Positions 13,073-24,567 of a stretch of DNA of 64,000 bases are shown here, one piece after another (position 1 is the first letter of the stretch; every line of letters starts with the position of its first letter). This DNA is from Pestalotiopsis fici W106-1. Its lineage: Eukaryota; Ascomycota; Sordariomycetes; Amphisphaeriales; Sporocadaceae. The translations under genes were made by a program, and so were the position numbers. The stretch spans positions 744,001 through 808,000 of the forward strand of contig NW_006917094.1 of assembly GCF_000516985.1 (NCBI RefSeq), given 5' to 3'. The notes beneath the pieces were generated by a model that worked only from the letters and a program-made list of their open reading frames with translations, ran no database searches and had not been told where the DNA came from.

Positions 13073-16000
13073 GAAGGGCCTGTGGTTGTCATCATGATGT
13101 CAAATCCGCACATGGTACACTTGTGAAAGAATGAATGGCGTCAATATGCTGTTTTGGTAAAGGGAAAAATCAATCTGTATTACTTGTACTTGTACGCTCA
13201 ATATGATACCAACTCCAATATCATTTCTGCACAGAAGATGGGGAATTTCTTCGCTAGAGGTGCCTATGTGTACGTTGAAGTGAAGCCCGGTAGGTGATTT
13301 TCAAAGGCAAGTATTGATTCTCCATATACCGCACGACGTCAAGCAGTCACTACCCCCATGATACTCGTCAGTCTGTTATAGCTGATCTCGCTATCTAAAT
13401 ATAACGGATATCTCGAGAGCCAGGTGGATTGTTGCTGTTTCCTTGTTTGAAAGAGACTCGAATATGGTGTTGAATCGATTTCTTGTATATACGCAGTGCT
13501 CAAGCCAGCACGACTCACCGTGACGTGTGTACGTCCATTTTTCTCAAGAGACCTCTTGTTCCACACCAAAGTTGGCGCCCGTGGTCCGCGTTATCGACTG
13601 GGACTAGCAATGATTTGTTCGTGATTGCTTGTAGGATCTCGCGCTTTTCTTCTCCATGGTCGTGACGTGTGACAGATGGCTTCCACAATGCCGACACTTT
13701 GCCAGCTCATGTTAGAATCTCGAAAGCCATGGCCCATGTCTTTTTCTTTCCTTTCTATACATGTCAAAAGCTCTGGTAAGAGTGTGCTCCACGAAAGATG
13801 AGTGCTCGATAGCTTTGAGTATTTCGATCCTGGGGGGAAGAGGAGATTGAATTGATCGCGTGAACATTTGGGCTTTTGCTATGGTCGATACAATGGTTAG
13901 AACAAGCACGAAGAGCTTCAGGACAAGAGAGTTGATCACCAAAGTACGAAAGAGACGTGCCAACAGGTTCGTCTAGTGTACCCAGGGAAGTGAAGCACCC
14001 CTGGATACTGCCTCTTACTTTTAGTATAGCACTGACAGGAGTGCCTTTAATCGTCACAATGATGGAGAGTCATTACACGACTAATGAAAACTATTCTTTA
14101 CTAAAAAGCTAAAGTCTTGTCTCTACGAAAGAGGCAAGAAAGCAGAGCTGGTTCTCGTTTGGCTAGGTAGTGATGGATGCTCCTTGCCTACCCGGCGGAT
14201 TATCCCCTGCACGGGTACAAGGTGATCGAATACGGGTTCAGTATCCTCTTGTCAGACTCCTTATGCACAATCATTAGCCATCGGATGATCGTCCACATGC
14301 GGGCCTTCTCACGGTGAATTTGCCCCCTCAGCTGAGAGTCGCGCCGTGCTGCCGGTGAAACGAGATCAGCCAGCTTGCGCGGTTTATTCTTTTTCTATAC
14401 TGGAACTAGAAAGCTATTGGTCATTGAAAACACGATGAGCAGATCGTAGTCTGCATGATTCCCAATGCAGCATTGTTGAAAACGGTGCTGCAATAGTCTA
14501 CAACCGAAAGCAAGGGGGGGCAAGAGGCTTCCATGAGCCTCACTACTGGGGCAGGGTGTCCGAGGTTACCATGAGGGAGATTCTGCATATATTGTGGGTG
14601 GCCTCCATTGGGCTTGACATGTATGCCAGTGCTACATGGATAGAGTGAGGTTGCGAATTCTGGGTTTCGATTAAAAGCTGAATGTCATGCTGTCTTACTT
14701 TGAGAGGGTGTTTATTGGGTGTTGCCCCTGAGTAGACTGCAGTGTGCATCTGGCATGAAATACCGATTTAATATCGAGAAGCCAGTGTAGGACAAAGCTT
14801 GGGTATTGCTATATACTTTGCTCGAGTCCCTCTTCCTTCCTCGGAGTATGTTCTAGGAGATGCCCATGACTGCCCTATGGTGATTTAGCAGTTCTCTTTG
14901 AGACGGAAAGATGCTTGCTCCATTTGGTCTTGTTCATGCAAACGAAATAATTGTTGATTCATGATTTCGTTTGTGGCACCCTCTAGAATGACAATGCAGG
15001 ATAATGCTTCACCAAGGCATCAGACAAATGTCTTTTGATTTGCCAAGACTGCTCTCGGCACGATCTTCCCAAGCTAAGTCCCAATTCAAGAATTGCGATA
15101 GCGATCCTGTAGGCTCTTTTCAGCCAACAAAGTGCGTAGAAACATTCTGGCTTGATCCAGCAAATGAATGGAACACATGCCAACGCCCGAAACGAGAGCA
15201 CTTCTTGTGGCGGACGACTACTTCTCACATCAAGGCAGCCGTGTGGCCGCTGGGTAGTGTAATGAGTATATATCCACCAGTCACAGGCCGAGGATTTTTG
15301 TTTGCGTTTTCCATGATTTCTAAGATTTGGCGCATATGTGGCATATTTGCTCTCGTGTCTAAATGTATTTTTCTCGATTAAACAATGGACAAACCGAAAC
15401 AACATGTACAATCAAAATCATAATCCTGCTACTACTACTACATCTCAGCTCACCTCTCTTCTCCCTGCCAAGGTTGGACGTTGGGCCCTGACTAACCCCT
15501 GTTGAGCAGGATGGAGGAAGACGGCCCGTGTATTCAATCGGTAAAGCGCCTCGATATGCAAACTCCAAGCCCATTAGCGGACTCGAACGATCAGCACCTT
15601 TTTTTTCGTCTCTCTTTTTTTTTCTTGGTGCTCGCGTGTGCATGACACCACCACCTCTGCTGCACTCGGCCGCCCCCCTTTTTGTAGAATGCATTTCGCT
15701 TTGCATGATGGTCTTGATTGGAACCCGCTGCAACGGGTCGGTGTTGTACGATGTATGTCGGTGGATTCGAGCTTTTTTCGATTAAACCCCCAAAAGATTG
15801 CAAAATAAGCTTACACGAGGTAACCCCCCCGGGTCGGGATACCGCTCACTCAGCCAGGGTGAAGGATAGCGCCCATTCCCTTTTTGACTTGCTGGAACCG
15901 AGGGCCGTGTCTCCGAGCGCGTCGTCAGTGTCGCCATGTTAGGTACTGTACGCTACGCCGTTGGTTCAGCCCCTGGTCGCCGCTCTTTTTCGAGGACTTT

Positions 16001-17053
16001 GAGACGCCACCTTTTCTTTCGTTTGGTCTGCTCCAATTTGGCATGGGACAATATGAGTGAATGAGAGATTCATGATCTGCGTAACTCGCTTGGCCCATCT
16101 AGCCATGAGCAGTTGGCAAGTCTTGCGAAAAGGATTACAGCCTTTAGAGGTACCATCTCGAGAATAGTGGCTGCTGCTGAAGCTGTCCGAGGAAGTGTCA
16201 AACTTTTGTGGAGGAATCCATCGAAGCCGCCGATCCGGGGAAAATCCACCTCGTTAAACTTCCCCAGATGCACCACCACCACTACCACACGACAAGTGAA
16301 TAATAAGGTGGCCCATTGATGCCAAACATGGGGATTTCCTCCGGTTTCAAGACCATTGACCGGCGACCTCTCTCTCACTCAGTCCCTTTGCCGACAGCAG
16401 CGGGCCAAGGTAGATACAACAACAGTAGTAGTCAGATCCCACCACCTTTCGGAAGCCAAGACTGGACTTGGCTCATCTAGTACTTGGCTATCCGATTGAA
16501 CATAAGTTTTTGAAACGAACATGCCCGACTATGGAATTTTTGTCTACCCACCTCCCCCCCAACTCCTGCTATTTGTCCTATGAACTACCTTGATTATCTT
16601 CACTCACCCCAGCACCGAAATATAGATTGTGTAAATGGCAAGTCTCTGAGAATTTGGGGCAATCCAAGTGTAATAAGAATCGAAAGGATGGGATAGCCGG
16701 GGCGATCTCGCCAGTGGCATGCATCTATTTCGTATACATGTCCGACAAGGGTTTGGTTTGGCCAACGCGGTTTTCGGATCGCCTTTGCAGCCACCCATGA
16801 ATTTCATTGGCCTTCAGCTCCAAGCGTCCTTGCATGGGTCGTGATATGGTGTAGCTGGGATGGACATCCCTGGTCCTTATTGCTACCATCTGGCGAGAAC
16901 GATTATGAAGAGACTTTAGAGATATAAAGAATGCCTCTGACCTCGAGTCCGGGGATCATACTACTCCCTGGTCTCCTCCAGGTGTCCGTTTGACAGTCAC
17001 CACGCTTTCTTTTCCCTCCCTGCTTTCTTTTCGGGGCTGCTCGCGGCCATTCT
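13073..17053. other. intergenic region
   Basis: Four kilobases between the Sam37-like gene and the sugar transporter. ORFs here are at most about 140 codons, lack any family resemblance and overlap T-rich or repetitive sequence. The right end is presumably the transporter promoter. I see no RNA gene and no repeat family. Confidence 0.5.
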
Positions 17054-17067
17054 ATGCTATATAGCAT
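17054..17067 (+). promoter_or_regulatory. TATA-type palindrome upstream of sugar transporter
   Basis: The sequence ATGCTATATAGCAT is a perfect 14-bp palindrome containing a TATATA core, about 70 bp before the proposed start codon of the transporter. Position and sequence fit a TATA box of an inducible gene. This is inferred from position only. Confidence 0.5.
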
Positions 17068-17137
17068 ATCTTCATTGTACTACCCATCAACCTTGTAGTG
17101 TCTCGCGAGTACGTGATTACGGCTGTCCATCATCATC

Positions 17138-18921
17138 ATGTCGCTCGAAAAGCAAGACGTCGACATCCACACCTCTCCTGAGAAGGTAACTATGCTCGCC
17201 TCGCCCCAAAAGAGAAAAAAAATGCGCCCAATGACTAACAACCATAATTTTAGGAGCAGGTCGAGGTCAAAGTCGTCAAGGGAAATGAAGCCTTTGCCGA
17301 AGCCATGACCAAGGAGCCCCCGAGGGCTTGGACTCGTCCTCAGATGCTGATTTATGCATTCTCCATCATTGGCTTCTTCTGCTCGACCATGAACGGCTAC
17401 GATGGCTCCCTCATCAACAACCTTTTGCAGAACAAGGCGTTCAAGGAGTATTATGGAGTGCAGAGCTCCGGTATCTGGGCTGGAATTGTCTCTTCCATGT
17501 ACCAGATTGGTGGTGTTGTCGCCCTTCCATTCGTCGGTCCTGCCATTGATACCTGGGGCAGAAGAGTCGGCATGGTGATTGGTGCTGGCCTGGTTATCCT
17601 AGGTACCATTATCCAAGGTACTTCTCACGCATCTCAGGCCTTCATGGGCGGTCGTTTCTTGCTCGGTTTCGGCGTCTCCATTGCCGCCGCCGCCGGTCCC
17701 ATGTACGTCGTCGAGATCAACCACCCAGCGTTCCGAGGTACCGTCGGTGCCATGTACAACACCTTGTGGTTCTCGGGCGCCATCATCGCCTCGGGAGCGG
17801 CCCGCGGTGCTCTCAACGTTGGCGGCGACTACTCCTGGCGCGTCATCACCTGGCTCCAGGCCCTCTTCTCCGGCCTCATCGTCCTCTTTGTCTTTTTCCT
17901 GCCCGAGTCGCCTCGATGGCTCTACGTCAACAACAAAAAGGAAGCTGCCAAGGCCATGCTCACCAAGTACCACGGCAACGGCAACGCAGAGAGCCCCTGG
18001 GTCTCGCTCCAGATGCACGAGTACGAGGAGCTGCTCAACATGGACGGCGCCGACAAGAGATGGTGGGACTACCGCGCCCTGTTCCGCAACCGGGCCTCGG
18101 TCTACAGGCTCATGTGCAACATTGCCGTCTCCATCTTTGGTCAGTGGGCCGGCAACGCCGTGATTTCCTACTTTTTGGGCGCCGTCTTGGAGTCTGCCGG
18201 GTATCTCAACAACATTGAGCAGGCCAACATTACCCTGATCAACTCGTGCCAGCAGTTCCTGTGCGCCATTGTCGGTGCTCTGCTGGTCGACCGCGTCGGT
18301 CGCCGTCCCCTCCTCATCTTTTCCTTTACGGCCTGCTGCGTCATTTGGCTCGGCATGACCATTGCCGCTGCCGAGTTTGCCAAGTCGGGTGGTGGCATCA
18401 ACTCGGACGGGACAGCCCGCCAGGGCACCAACCACGCCGCCTCGCAGGCCTCTCTCGCCATGATCTTCATCTTTGGCTCCGTTTACTCGATCGGAATCAC
18501 CCCGCTGCAGGCCCTGTTCCCGGTCGAGGTCCTCTCCTTTGAGATGCGCGCCAAGGGCATGGCCTTTTCGTCCCTTGCCGTCAACGTTGGTGGTCTCCTC
18601 AACCAGTTTGCCTGGCCCGTGGCCATGCAGAACATTGGCTGGATCACCTATGTCATCTTTACGGTCCAAGACGCCATCCAGGCCTTGATAATCTGGATGT
18701 ACATTCCCGAGACCAAGGGTCGCACTGTAAGTTTTGTTCTCTGCCCGAGCAATGCCTCGCTTTCCATTGGTACTCTGTTACTAACCATTACTTTCTTTTT
18801 TTTCCAGCTCGAGGAACTCGATGAGATCTTTGCAGCCAAGAACCCAGTCAAGGCTTCCCTGGCCAAGAAGGAGATTGGACTTAACCAATATGGCGACGTC
18901 GTCGATGTCCACGAGGTTTAA
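17138..18921 (+). CDS. MFS sugar transporter (lactose/hexose-permease type)
   Basis: Plasma-membrane sugar:proton symporter of the major facilitator superfamily. Exons: 17138-17185, 17254-18726 and 18808-18921, giving about 544 residues. Intron 1 (68 nt) has a GTAACT donor and TTTTAG acceptor. Intron 2 (81 nt, GTAAGT...TTCCAG) is a multiple of three and open, so unspliced sequence reads straight through. Family hallmarks are NGYDGSLI in TM1, a GRR loop (DTWGRRVG), PESPRWL after TM6, DRVGRRPLL, and PETKGRT at the end of TM12, just before intron 2; twelve hydrophobic segments fit the family. The first exon adds a hydrophilic N-terminus starting MSLEKQDVDIHTSPEK; without it the frame would start at Met 17305. 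Substrate cannot be assigned from sequence; the closest feel is the lactose/alpha-glucoside permease branch. Confidence 0.9.
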
Positions 18922-19719
18922 ATGCCGTCGGGTTTCGGTACCACGTTCAGCTTCTGCATAATCTAGATCCATCACTTTTGACCTCTACCTGTATAATTCA
19001 ATACCATTTCCATTCGTTTGTCTGATATAAAAACTGGCCCAATTGTCTCCTCTACAATTATAGCTTTTCTGCAATCGTCAATCTTGATCAAAATATTTCA
19101 TCATGATGTTCAAGTCGGCAGGTACTCCAGACAGATAGCAATGGTGAATCTACATGAACCCCCAACAGCAAGCGTCCACTCCGACATGTGTGTCTCATTT
19201 TGCCCTTCAACATCCATGGGTAACCTTGAGCAATTAGTTGACAACTAGTCTCACTCATGACCACAGGTCAGAGCGCCAAGGTCAGTTTTCTTTTGTTTTC
19301 TTTTTTTCCCCCTCGGACGAGCATATAACAGCTTGAGCCTTGGGATGAGACCTGGGGAAACCCGACAGAGTGGCACCGCGGCGGATTCGCCGGAGGCGAC
19401 TGAGACTAGCCCGGGTCCGTGTCTTGGTCATGTATCAAAGATAATTGGCACCAAATCCCAAGACACACTATCAGGAACGCTTACAGGCACCGTCATGTTT
19501 GAGCTCCAGCGCTGTCATAAAGAGTGGTTACTCTGGTGTGTATACATATGAGCTGACTATAGTACATGGCTAGATTGAACATCTGTAATGGAAAGCGAGT
19601 GGATCAAAGGAACGAAATGAAAGGAAGCGGCACAAATCGTCGCAAAGTATCAACTAATGACATGGAAGCTAGTATCATGCACAGCAAATGTCCTCAAGAA
19701 TCTAGACAGAGATGTCTTC
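18922..19719. other. spacer between convergent genes
   Basis: Eight hundred bases between the 3' ends of the transporter (+) and the EEP-fold gene (-). No coding signal; expected to hold both 3' untranslated regions. Confidence 0.5.
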
Positions 19720-20568
19720 CTAGTTGATCCCCAAGTCACCGACGACAGAACGGTGATCGCTAATGTAGACATTATTGACGACATTGTTCAAGACCTCGTA
19801 CCGAACCAGAGCCCACTTGAACTGACTAGGGATGCCCGTGAAGATGTAATCAATGCGCGTCTCCTTGGACGGCTGCGTGGCCGGGTTGAAGCCAGTAAAG
19901 GTGTTGGTGTAGCCATAGCGCGCTGATGTGTTGACCGAGGTGTACAAGTCGGCCAGGTACTTTGTATTGAGCAGCGCCACATAGGCCGAGCCCGTGTCGG
20001 TCGAGTTGAAGTCGCCCGTCAGCACGACGCCCAGCTGGCCGTACGACTGCTGCACGTTTTGGAGGATACTGACGATGAGCTTGATCTCCTGGACCCGCGC
20101 GTCGTCGCTCACGTTGTCCAGGTGCGTGTTGGCGGCGATGAAGCGCTTGCCGCTCGCCCGGTGCTGAAAGATGCCGTACGTGACGATGCGGCGGTGGGCC
20201 GCGCCGAAGCCCGTCGACGGCGTGTCGGGCGTGTTGGACAGCCACTTTGTGGTGCCGTAGACGAGTTGCAGCGCCGAGGGGCGGTACAGGATGGGCCCGT
20301 ACTCGCCGCTTTGCTTTCCGTCCGACGACCCGACGCCCAGGGAGGTCCAGCTGCTACCCAGGCCGCTGAGGATATCGTTCAATTGGTTGAGGAGAACTTC
20401 TTGGAGCCCAAAGATGGTCTCGCCTCCGTTGACAGAGCTCGAGATTATGCTCTTGAGCTGGTTGATGACAAGAGGTGCTCGCTGCGACCAAGGCTTCTCG
20501 TTCGTCTCGAGGTCAGTGGCTGCATAGCGGATGTTGAAGGATACAAAGCGGATTGGGACCGTCGACAT
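19720..20568 (-). CDS. endonuclease/exonuclease/phosphatase (EEP) family protein
   Basis: Uninterrupted 282-residue protein of the DNase I-like EEP fold. Conserved positions are in family order: FNIRY with Asn12, LQEV with Glu57, NTHLD with His149 and Asp151, TGDFNS with Asp186 and Asn188, DYIF with Asp240, and SDHR with Asp271-His272. These make up a complete metal-dependent phosphoesterase site (acidic residues bind Mg2+; His149 and His272 are catalytic in relatives). There is no signal peptide, so a cytosolic enzyme is expected. Fungal relatives of this length are often annotated only as EEP-domain proteins; substrate (nucleic acid, sugar phosphate or phosphoinositide) cannot be told from sequence. 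GC-rich coding sequence produces a long antisense ORF over 20059-20616 that I regard as a shadow. Confidence 0.88.
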   Translation of the reverse strand: MSTVPIRFVSFNIRYAATDLETNEKPWSQRAPLVINQLKSIISSSVNGGETIFGLQEVLLNQLNDILSGLGSSWTSLGVGSSDGKQSGEYGPILYRPSALQLVYGTTKWLSNTPDTPSTGFGAAHRRIVTYGIFQHRASGKRFIAANTHLDNVSDDARVQEIKLIVSILQNVQQSYGQLGVVLTGDFNSTDTGSAYVALLNTKYLADLYTSVNTSARYGYTNTFTGFNPATQPSKETRIDYIFTGIPSQFKWALVRYEVLNNVVNNVYISDHRSVVGDLGIN

Positions 20569-21958
20569 GATGTTGGTTCCTATTTCGTAAAACTTGGTAT
20601 ATATGGTGGTATGTAATTTGTGAACAACTGAGTCTTTGAGAGAGGTGTCTTTATCTGATTGATGTGTTTAATTTTTCTGCATCTTGAAAGGGCATCACAG
20701 CAGCCATTTATATCATAAGCCAACATGGTAGTTGTATTGTTGGTGTAGCTGGAAGTCCGTTCTAGTTTTGACCAAAAGCCATAGTCTTCGGCGACTCCTT
20801 GGATCACGAGGAGGCTCTTTGGATCAGCGGGAAAACCTTAATGCACGTCTCCATGGCCATAACACCAAGATGGTCCAACAGCTTATCAACTATAACAAGA
20901 CTAGTTGTGGTCTGGCTTCCTCAGCCCTACGCTCGGATCTCAGAGGGCTTGGCACGAGTATAGAATATAGCGCTGGCTCTAGACAAGACACTAGCATTAG
21001 CTAGATATTTGTCTTGTGATGACTATGGGATAACTTGAGCGCGAGAACATACGGATCTAGTCAAGCCACTCCATATGATGTAAAGTCTTTGAGTTCATAT
21101 GGGGATTCCCGATGACGGTGGAAGGCAGGCGTGAATGGCAGCGCCGCCACTCTGTAGCACTGCTGGGACCAAGCCAAGGAAATTTATTTATGCTTATGAA
21201 GGGCCTACAGGTTCAAGCGACCAAGTAGCAAGTATTGCCATACTCAAAAGCGAGTACACAATTATGTCGATTCTTTAATGCCCGAAGAAGCGTATTCGAA
21301 GCGGTTGACCGAAGTAGCAATCTGAATACCACAGCCAGCGCAGGCTGCATGTTTGGAGGTTCACTGCCGTAGTGGCTGCGTCATCGCGAAAATGCAATAA
21401 TACCTGCTACATAACCAGCAGTATACTGAAAGAAGGGGAAATAATGGTTGTGGCTCATTGAAAATTTATAAAGAAAAAATGAAAAAAATTTGAGATATCC
21501 CCCTGGTTCGAACCGTGCCCTTTTTGTCGCTGTCATCTTGGCCCCCGGTATACACTGTAAAGTTTGCTCATCTGACGACTGGGCTAGCTCACGGATGTTA
21601 AAATATATGGTTTTTTAAAACTATAATCCTTACTCCCGGAACTCAGCCAAGTTCAATGCCAGCCTGTCCGAGGGCTGCACGTATGTTATTGTACCTTGAT
21701 GTAAATTTGCACTTTCCTCGACAGACTCTACCAATCTTTAGACAGTCCTTTTCTTCGTGAGATGGAAGATGGATGAATACCAGGATGAAAGTTATGCAGA
21801 ACATCATTGTTTTGGTAATCACTACGTACTACTGATTCACAACGCCATCGTGTTGACTATTGCATCCACCACCACTATTTGGACACCTAGGCAGAACGCC
21901 ATCAACGGTGCCCTTCCAACCAACGAGTCCGTTCTACCTTTCCTGACCCTTGATCCTC
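20569..21958. other. intergenic region
   Basis: Fourteen hundred bases with no credible coding frame. It should contain the promoter of the EEP-fold gene and the 3' UTR of the secreted-protein gene. A GGTTCGAAC element near 21505 is discussed and rejected as a tRNA B box. Confidence 0.5.
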
Positions 21959-23115
21959 TTAAATGCAGTACTCGCGGTAGGTGAAGTTGTCAAACACACT
22001 GACAACTAGCAGCTCGAGGGCGGTATCGACAATGGTCTGCAAGGGGCCCAGGGTCGACGTGTCAAGCAGCTTGGGCGTGGTCTGGAACGTGAAGCCCTGA
22101 CCGGCCAGCAACGAGCCCGTGGGCGGCGTACAGGTGGCCAAGGGGGGACCGGCACCGCCGTTCTCCAGGCGGCTCGCGGGCCCCTCGTTGTAGGTGCAGT
22201 TGTAGCTCTGGCCTGCTAGGAGGCGCGCTGGCTCGACTGGCCGGACCGTCACGGTGCAGGGGATGGGAATCACGGTGGCAGCGCCTCCCGCACGGAGCGA
22301 GCAGCCTACATATCAAGAGAATGGTTTCAGTACTTCTTCCCCTTGTTCGTTTAGTGGGTAGATTGGATGGATTGCTAGGTAAGTTTCGCTTGGAAAATAA
22401 AACCCCATATACAGCAAGCGCAAGTGCTATATCAGAAAAATGCGCGGGGGTAAATGAGATAAGAAAACAAGCTTACCGAACTGGAAGCTCTGGAGTCGGT
22501 ATTGTGTCCGGGCCGTTGAGCCTACAATACGTGGAGCCTCGAGAAGCGGCGGAAGCTGGAGGGGGAGGCCTGTCGAGCCCAGGATATTGTTGAGAGCAGT
22601 CCTGTTACAAGGAAAAGTTTTCCAAAAGTCAGTGACTTGTTTGAATGGTTGTTAAGTATGTGGCCAACGTCCAAGCATCGTCCTGGACCATTGAAAGTGA
22701 AAGCAAAAAGTCATTACTGCAGAGCACCCAGCGTTCCAGCTGTGATTTTTGACAGGGTGTAAAAAAGGGCATTATCGGTGTCCGTCTTGGTAATGACACT
22801 GAATCTGGTATAATTGAGGTCCTTGTAGGGGTTGAGCGAGGCCGAGGTCAAGCCTGTATTGCCATCATCAATGGGAAGGGGAGTCAGGTCGTCGTACTAG
22901 GAAATCATCAAACAATCATCAGCACAAATCTTTTGTATTTCCACACAAAAATACGAGAGTAAAAAAGGACAAGAGAATCTAGGGATTGCTTTGAAAGTCC
23001 ATACGGTAGCAACTTTGTTTCCAGGCGTACAGGTCAAAGCCTGTCTTGGCTCAATGGCGAAGCTGGCAACGGCCTGAATGGCACATAGTGCAAAACCCGC
23101 AGTCGAGAATCTCAT
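21959..23115 (-). CDS. secreted cysteine-containing protein, unknown function
   Basis: Four-exon gene: 23115-23005, 22896-22718, 22601-22477 and 22305-21959. Introns of 108, 116 and 171 nt use GTATGG, GTAATG and GTAAGC donors with CTAG, ACAG and GTAG acceptors. All phases join without a stop, giving 253 residues. The N-terminus MRFSTAGFALCAIQAVASFA is a clear signal peptide, followed by IEPRQ and mature sequence. The mature part carries six Cys (CTP near residue 29, then five in exon 4: GCS, PCT, NCT, TCT, YCI) and NYT, NCT and NFT glycosylation sequons. No transmembrane segment follows the signal, so it is probably extracellular or wall-associated. I do not recognise the family; a role at the host or environment interface is possible but unproven. 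Confidence 0.72.
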
Positions 23116-24567
23116 GGTGATTTCGAGTCGACAAAATGACTTGTCTACTAGCTCGTGATTATCGAAAGAAAATGATGCAGATAGAGAATGAGTGATACCT
23201 CTTGGGCGTCTTTCTATTTTCGATATACCAGCGAATGTAAAGACTTTAAATAAACCTCCCGTCAGCCTCTACCAAGCTTGAATTGGACAGAGAAACACGA
23301 TAATTCATGTAATGTATACGTGTAATTTGTTTCAGAGTATCACACATGCAGTTTCGTGAAGCCATTCCCCTCAGCAGCCTTTTTTCTTTTCTTTTTCTCC
23401 AAACTGTCGTGCGTCCTCGATCGGCCATGGAGCCGCCATCTCGATAATCATTTCATCATACTCAATGGCACAGGTGTTTGATCAATAAGCCATATCCTGC
23501 CATGTCTCAAGCCCAGAGGACTTGGACCATCGTGATCAATAGAATTTTGTACATCCGGCCGAGGGTTTCCTCAGCTATGCGGGTGGATCCGGCGTGTGTC
23601 TCAAGACGGGTTATCCCATTACATTGATCTAGAATCTTTGCCGTTGATGTAGATCTTTTTGCTTTCTTTTTCTACAAAACCATAATCAACTTTCATTGGG
23701 TGGACAAGTCAGACATGGTGATCCGTACTCATCTTTGAAATACCTGATTGGCCGCCAAATGCCAGACATGAAAAGAAAATTTACAGAGTACGTTTGCAGA
23801 TCGCGGCCCGGCAAACTGCTAGTCTTACGCGTCGACAACCTTCGTCTATCCCTCTGTTACAAGATCTTTGTCAAGAACGGCAATCAGACATGGTCATGAA
23901 TAATCGGCAGTTGAGTCGATCGACAAGAACTGAGACACGAGGCATCAGTCAGCTGAAAGAAAAATCAATAGGAGCCAGGTCTTGTGTACCCGGTCTGTCC
24001 TGCATGTCTAACTCGCTTGGAAGAACGCATGCTAGCCGCATGGAATTTCATTGATCTTCGACCATTGTAACAATCTTTGCTTGTATTGGCGGCTTCTTAG
24101 GCGATCAGAGAGTGATTGTGATAGCAAGCCACTTACGCAAAATCCTATCACCTCTGGTCTGGGCATCTATCTGTCTATCGGATCTTTGCTCGCCTGGGTA
24201 GAAAGGCAGGTCGGTCTTTCAGCCGAGCAGCAAAACCAAACATGGATCAAAGATCCCTAAAGCTTGCCCTCCGAGAGGATCATGTAATGGCTAGCTTAGA
24301 ACAAAGATTTGGAAGAGAGAAACGTGAAATACAGCTGGCAAACTTGCAAGTGTTGGCTCAGATTATTAGACTAATTGATTCATATCGTTCATGTCCCATA
24401 AAACTAGAAAAGCCTCAATGAAAAGACTCTCAGAGCATTATTACAGGGCTTTAGAGACCACACCTTTTAAAAATCATACAAAGAAAACGCTACCAACTCC
24501 GTGACCAGAGAGGTTCCTCGAGGACTCATTCCATAGTTTTCACAAGATCTCGGAATCCCGCATACTC
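23116..24567. other. intergenic region
   Basis: No ORF longer than about 86 codons and no family resemblance. It should hold the promoter of the secreted-protein gene and the 3' UTR of the SPRY gene. Confidence 0.5.

Noticed and set aside
12310..13113. 267-codon antisense ORF in the Sam37-like gene
   Set aside because: Ser/Thr/Pro-rich shadow of the sense frame with no leader or domain.
17599..18669. 356-codon antisense ORF inside the sugar transporter
   Set aside because: It mirrors the GC-biased third positions of the transporter, is full of Gly/Asp/Glu/Val and has no family character. The sense strand is clearly coding.
20059..20616. 185-codon ORF opposite the EEP-fold gene
   Set aside because: Shadow of a complete enzyme with all catalytic motifs on the other strand.
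21480..21570. GGTTCGAAC element resembling a tRNA B box, with a possible A box on the minus strand and a T run on the plus strand
   Set aside because: The T stem fails to pair on either strand and no 7-bp acceptor stem can be formed. Palindromic chance match.
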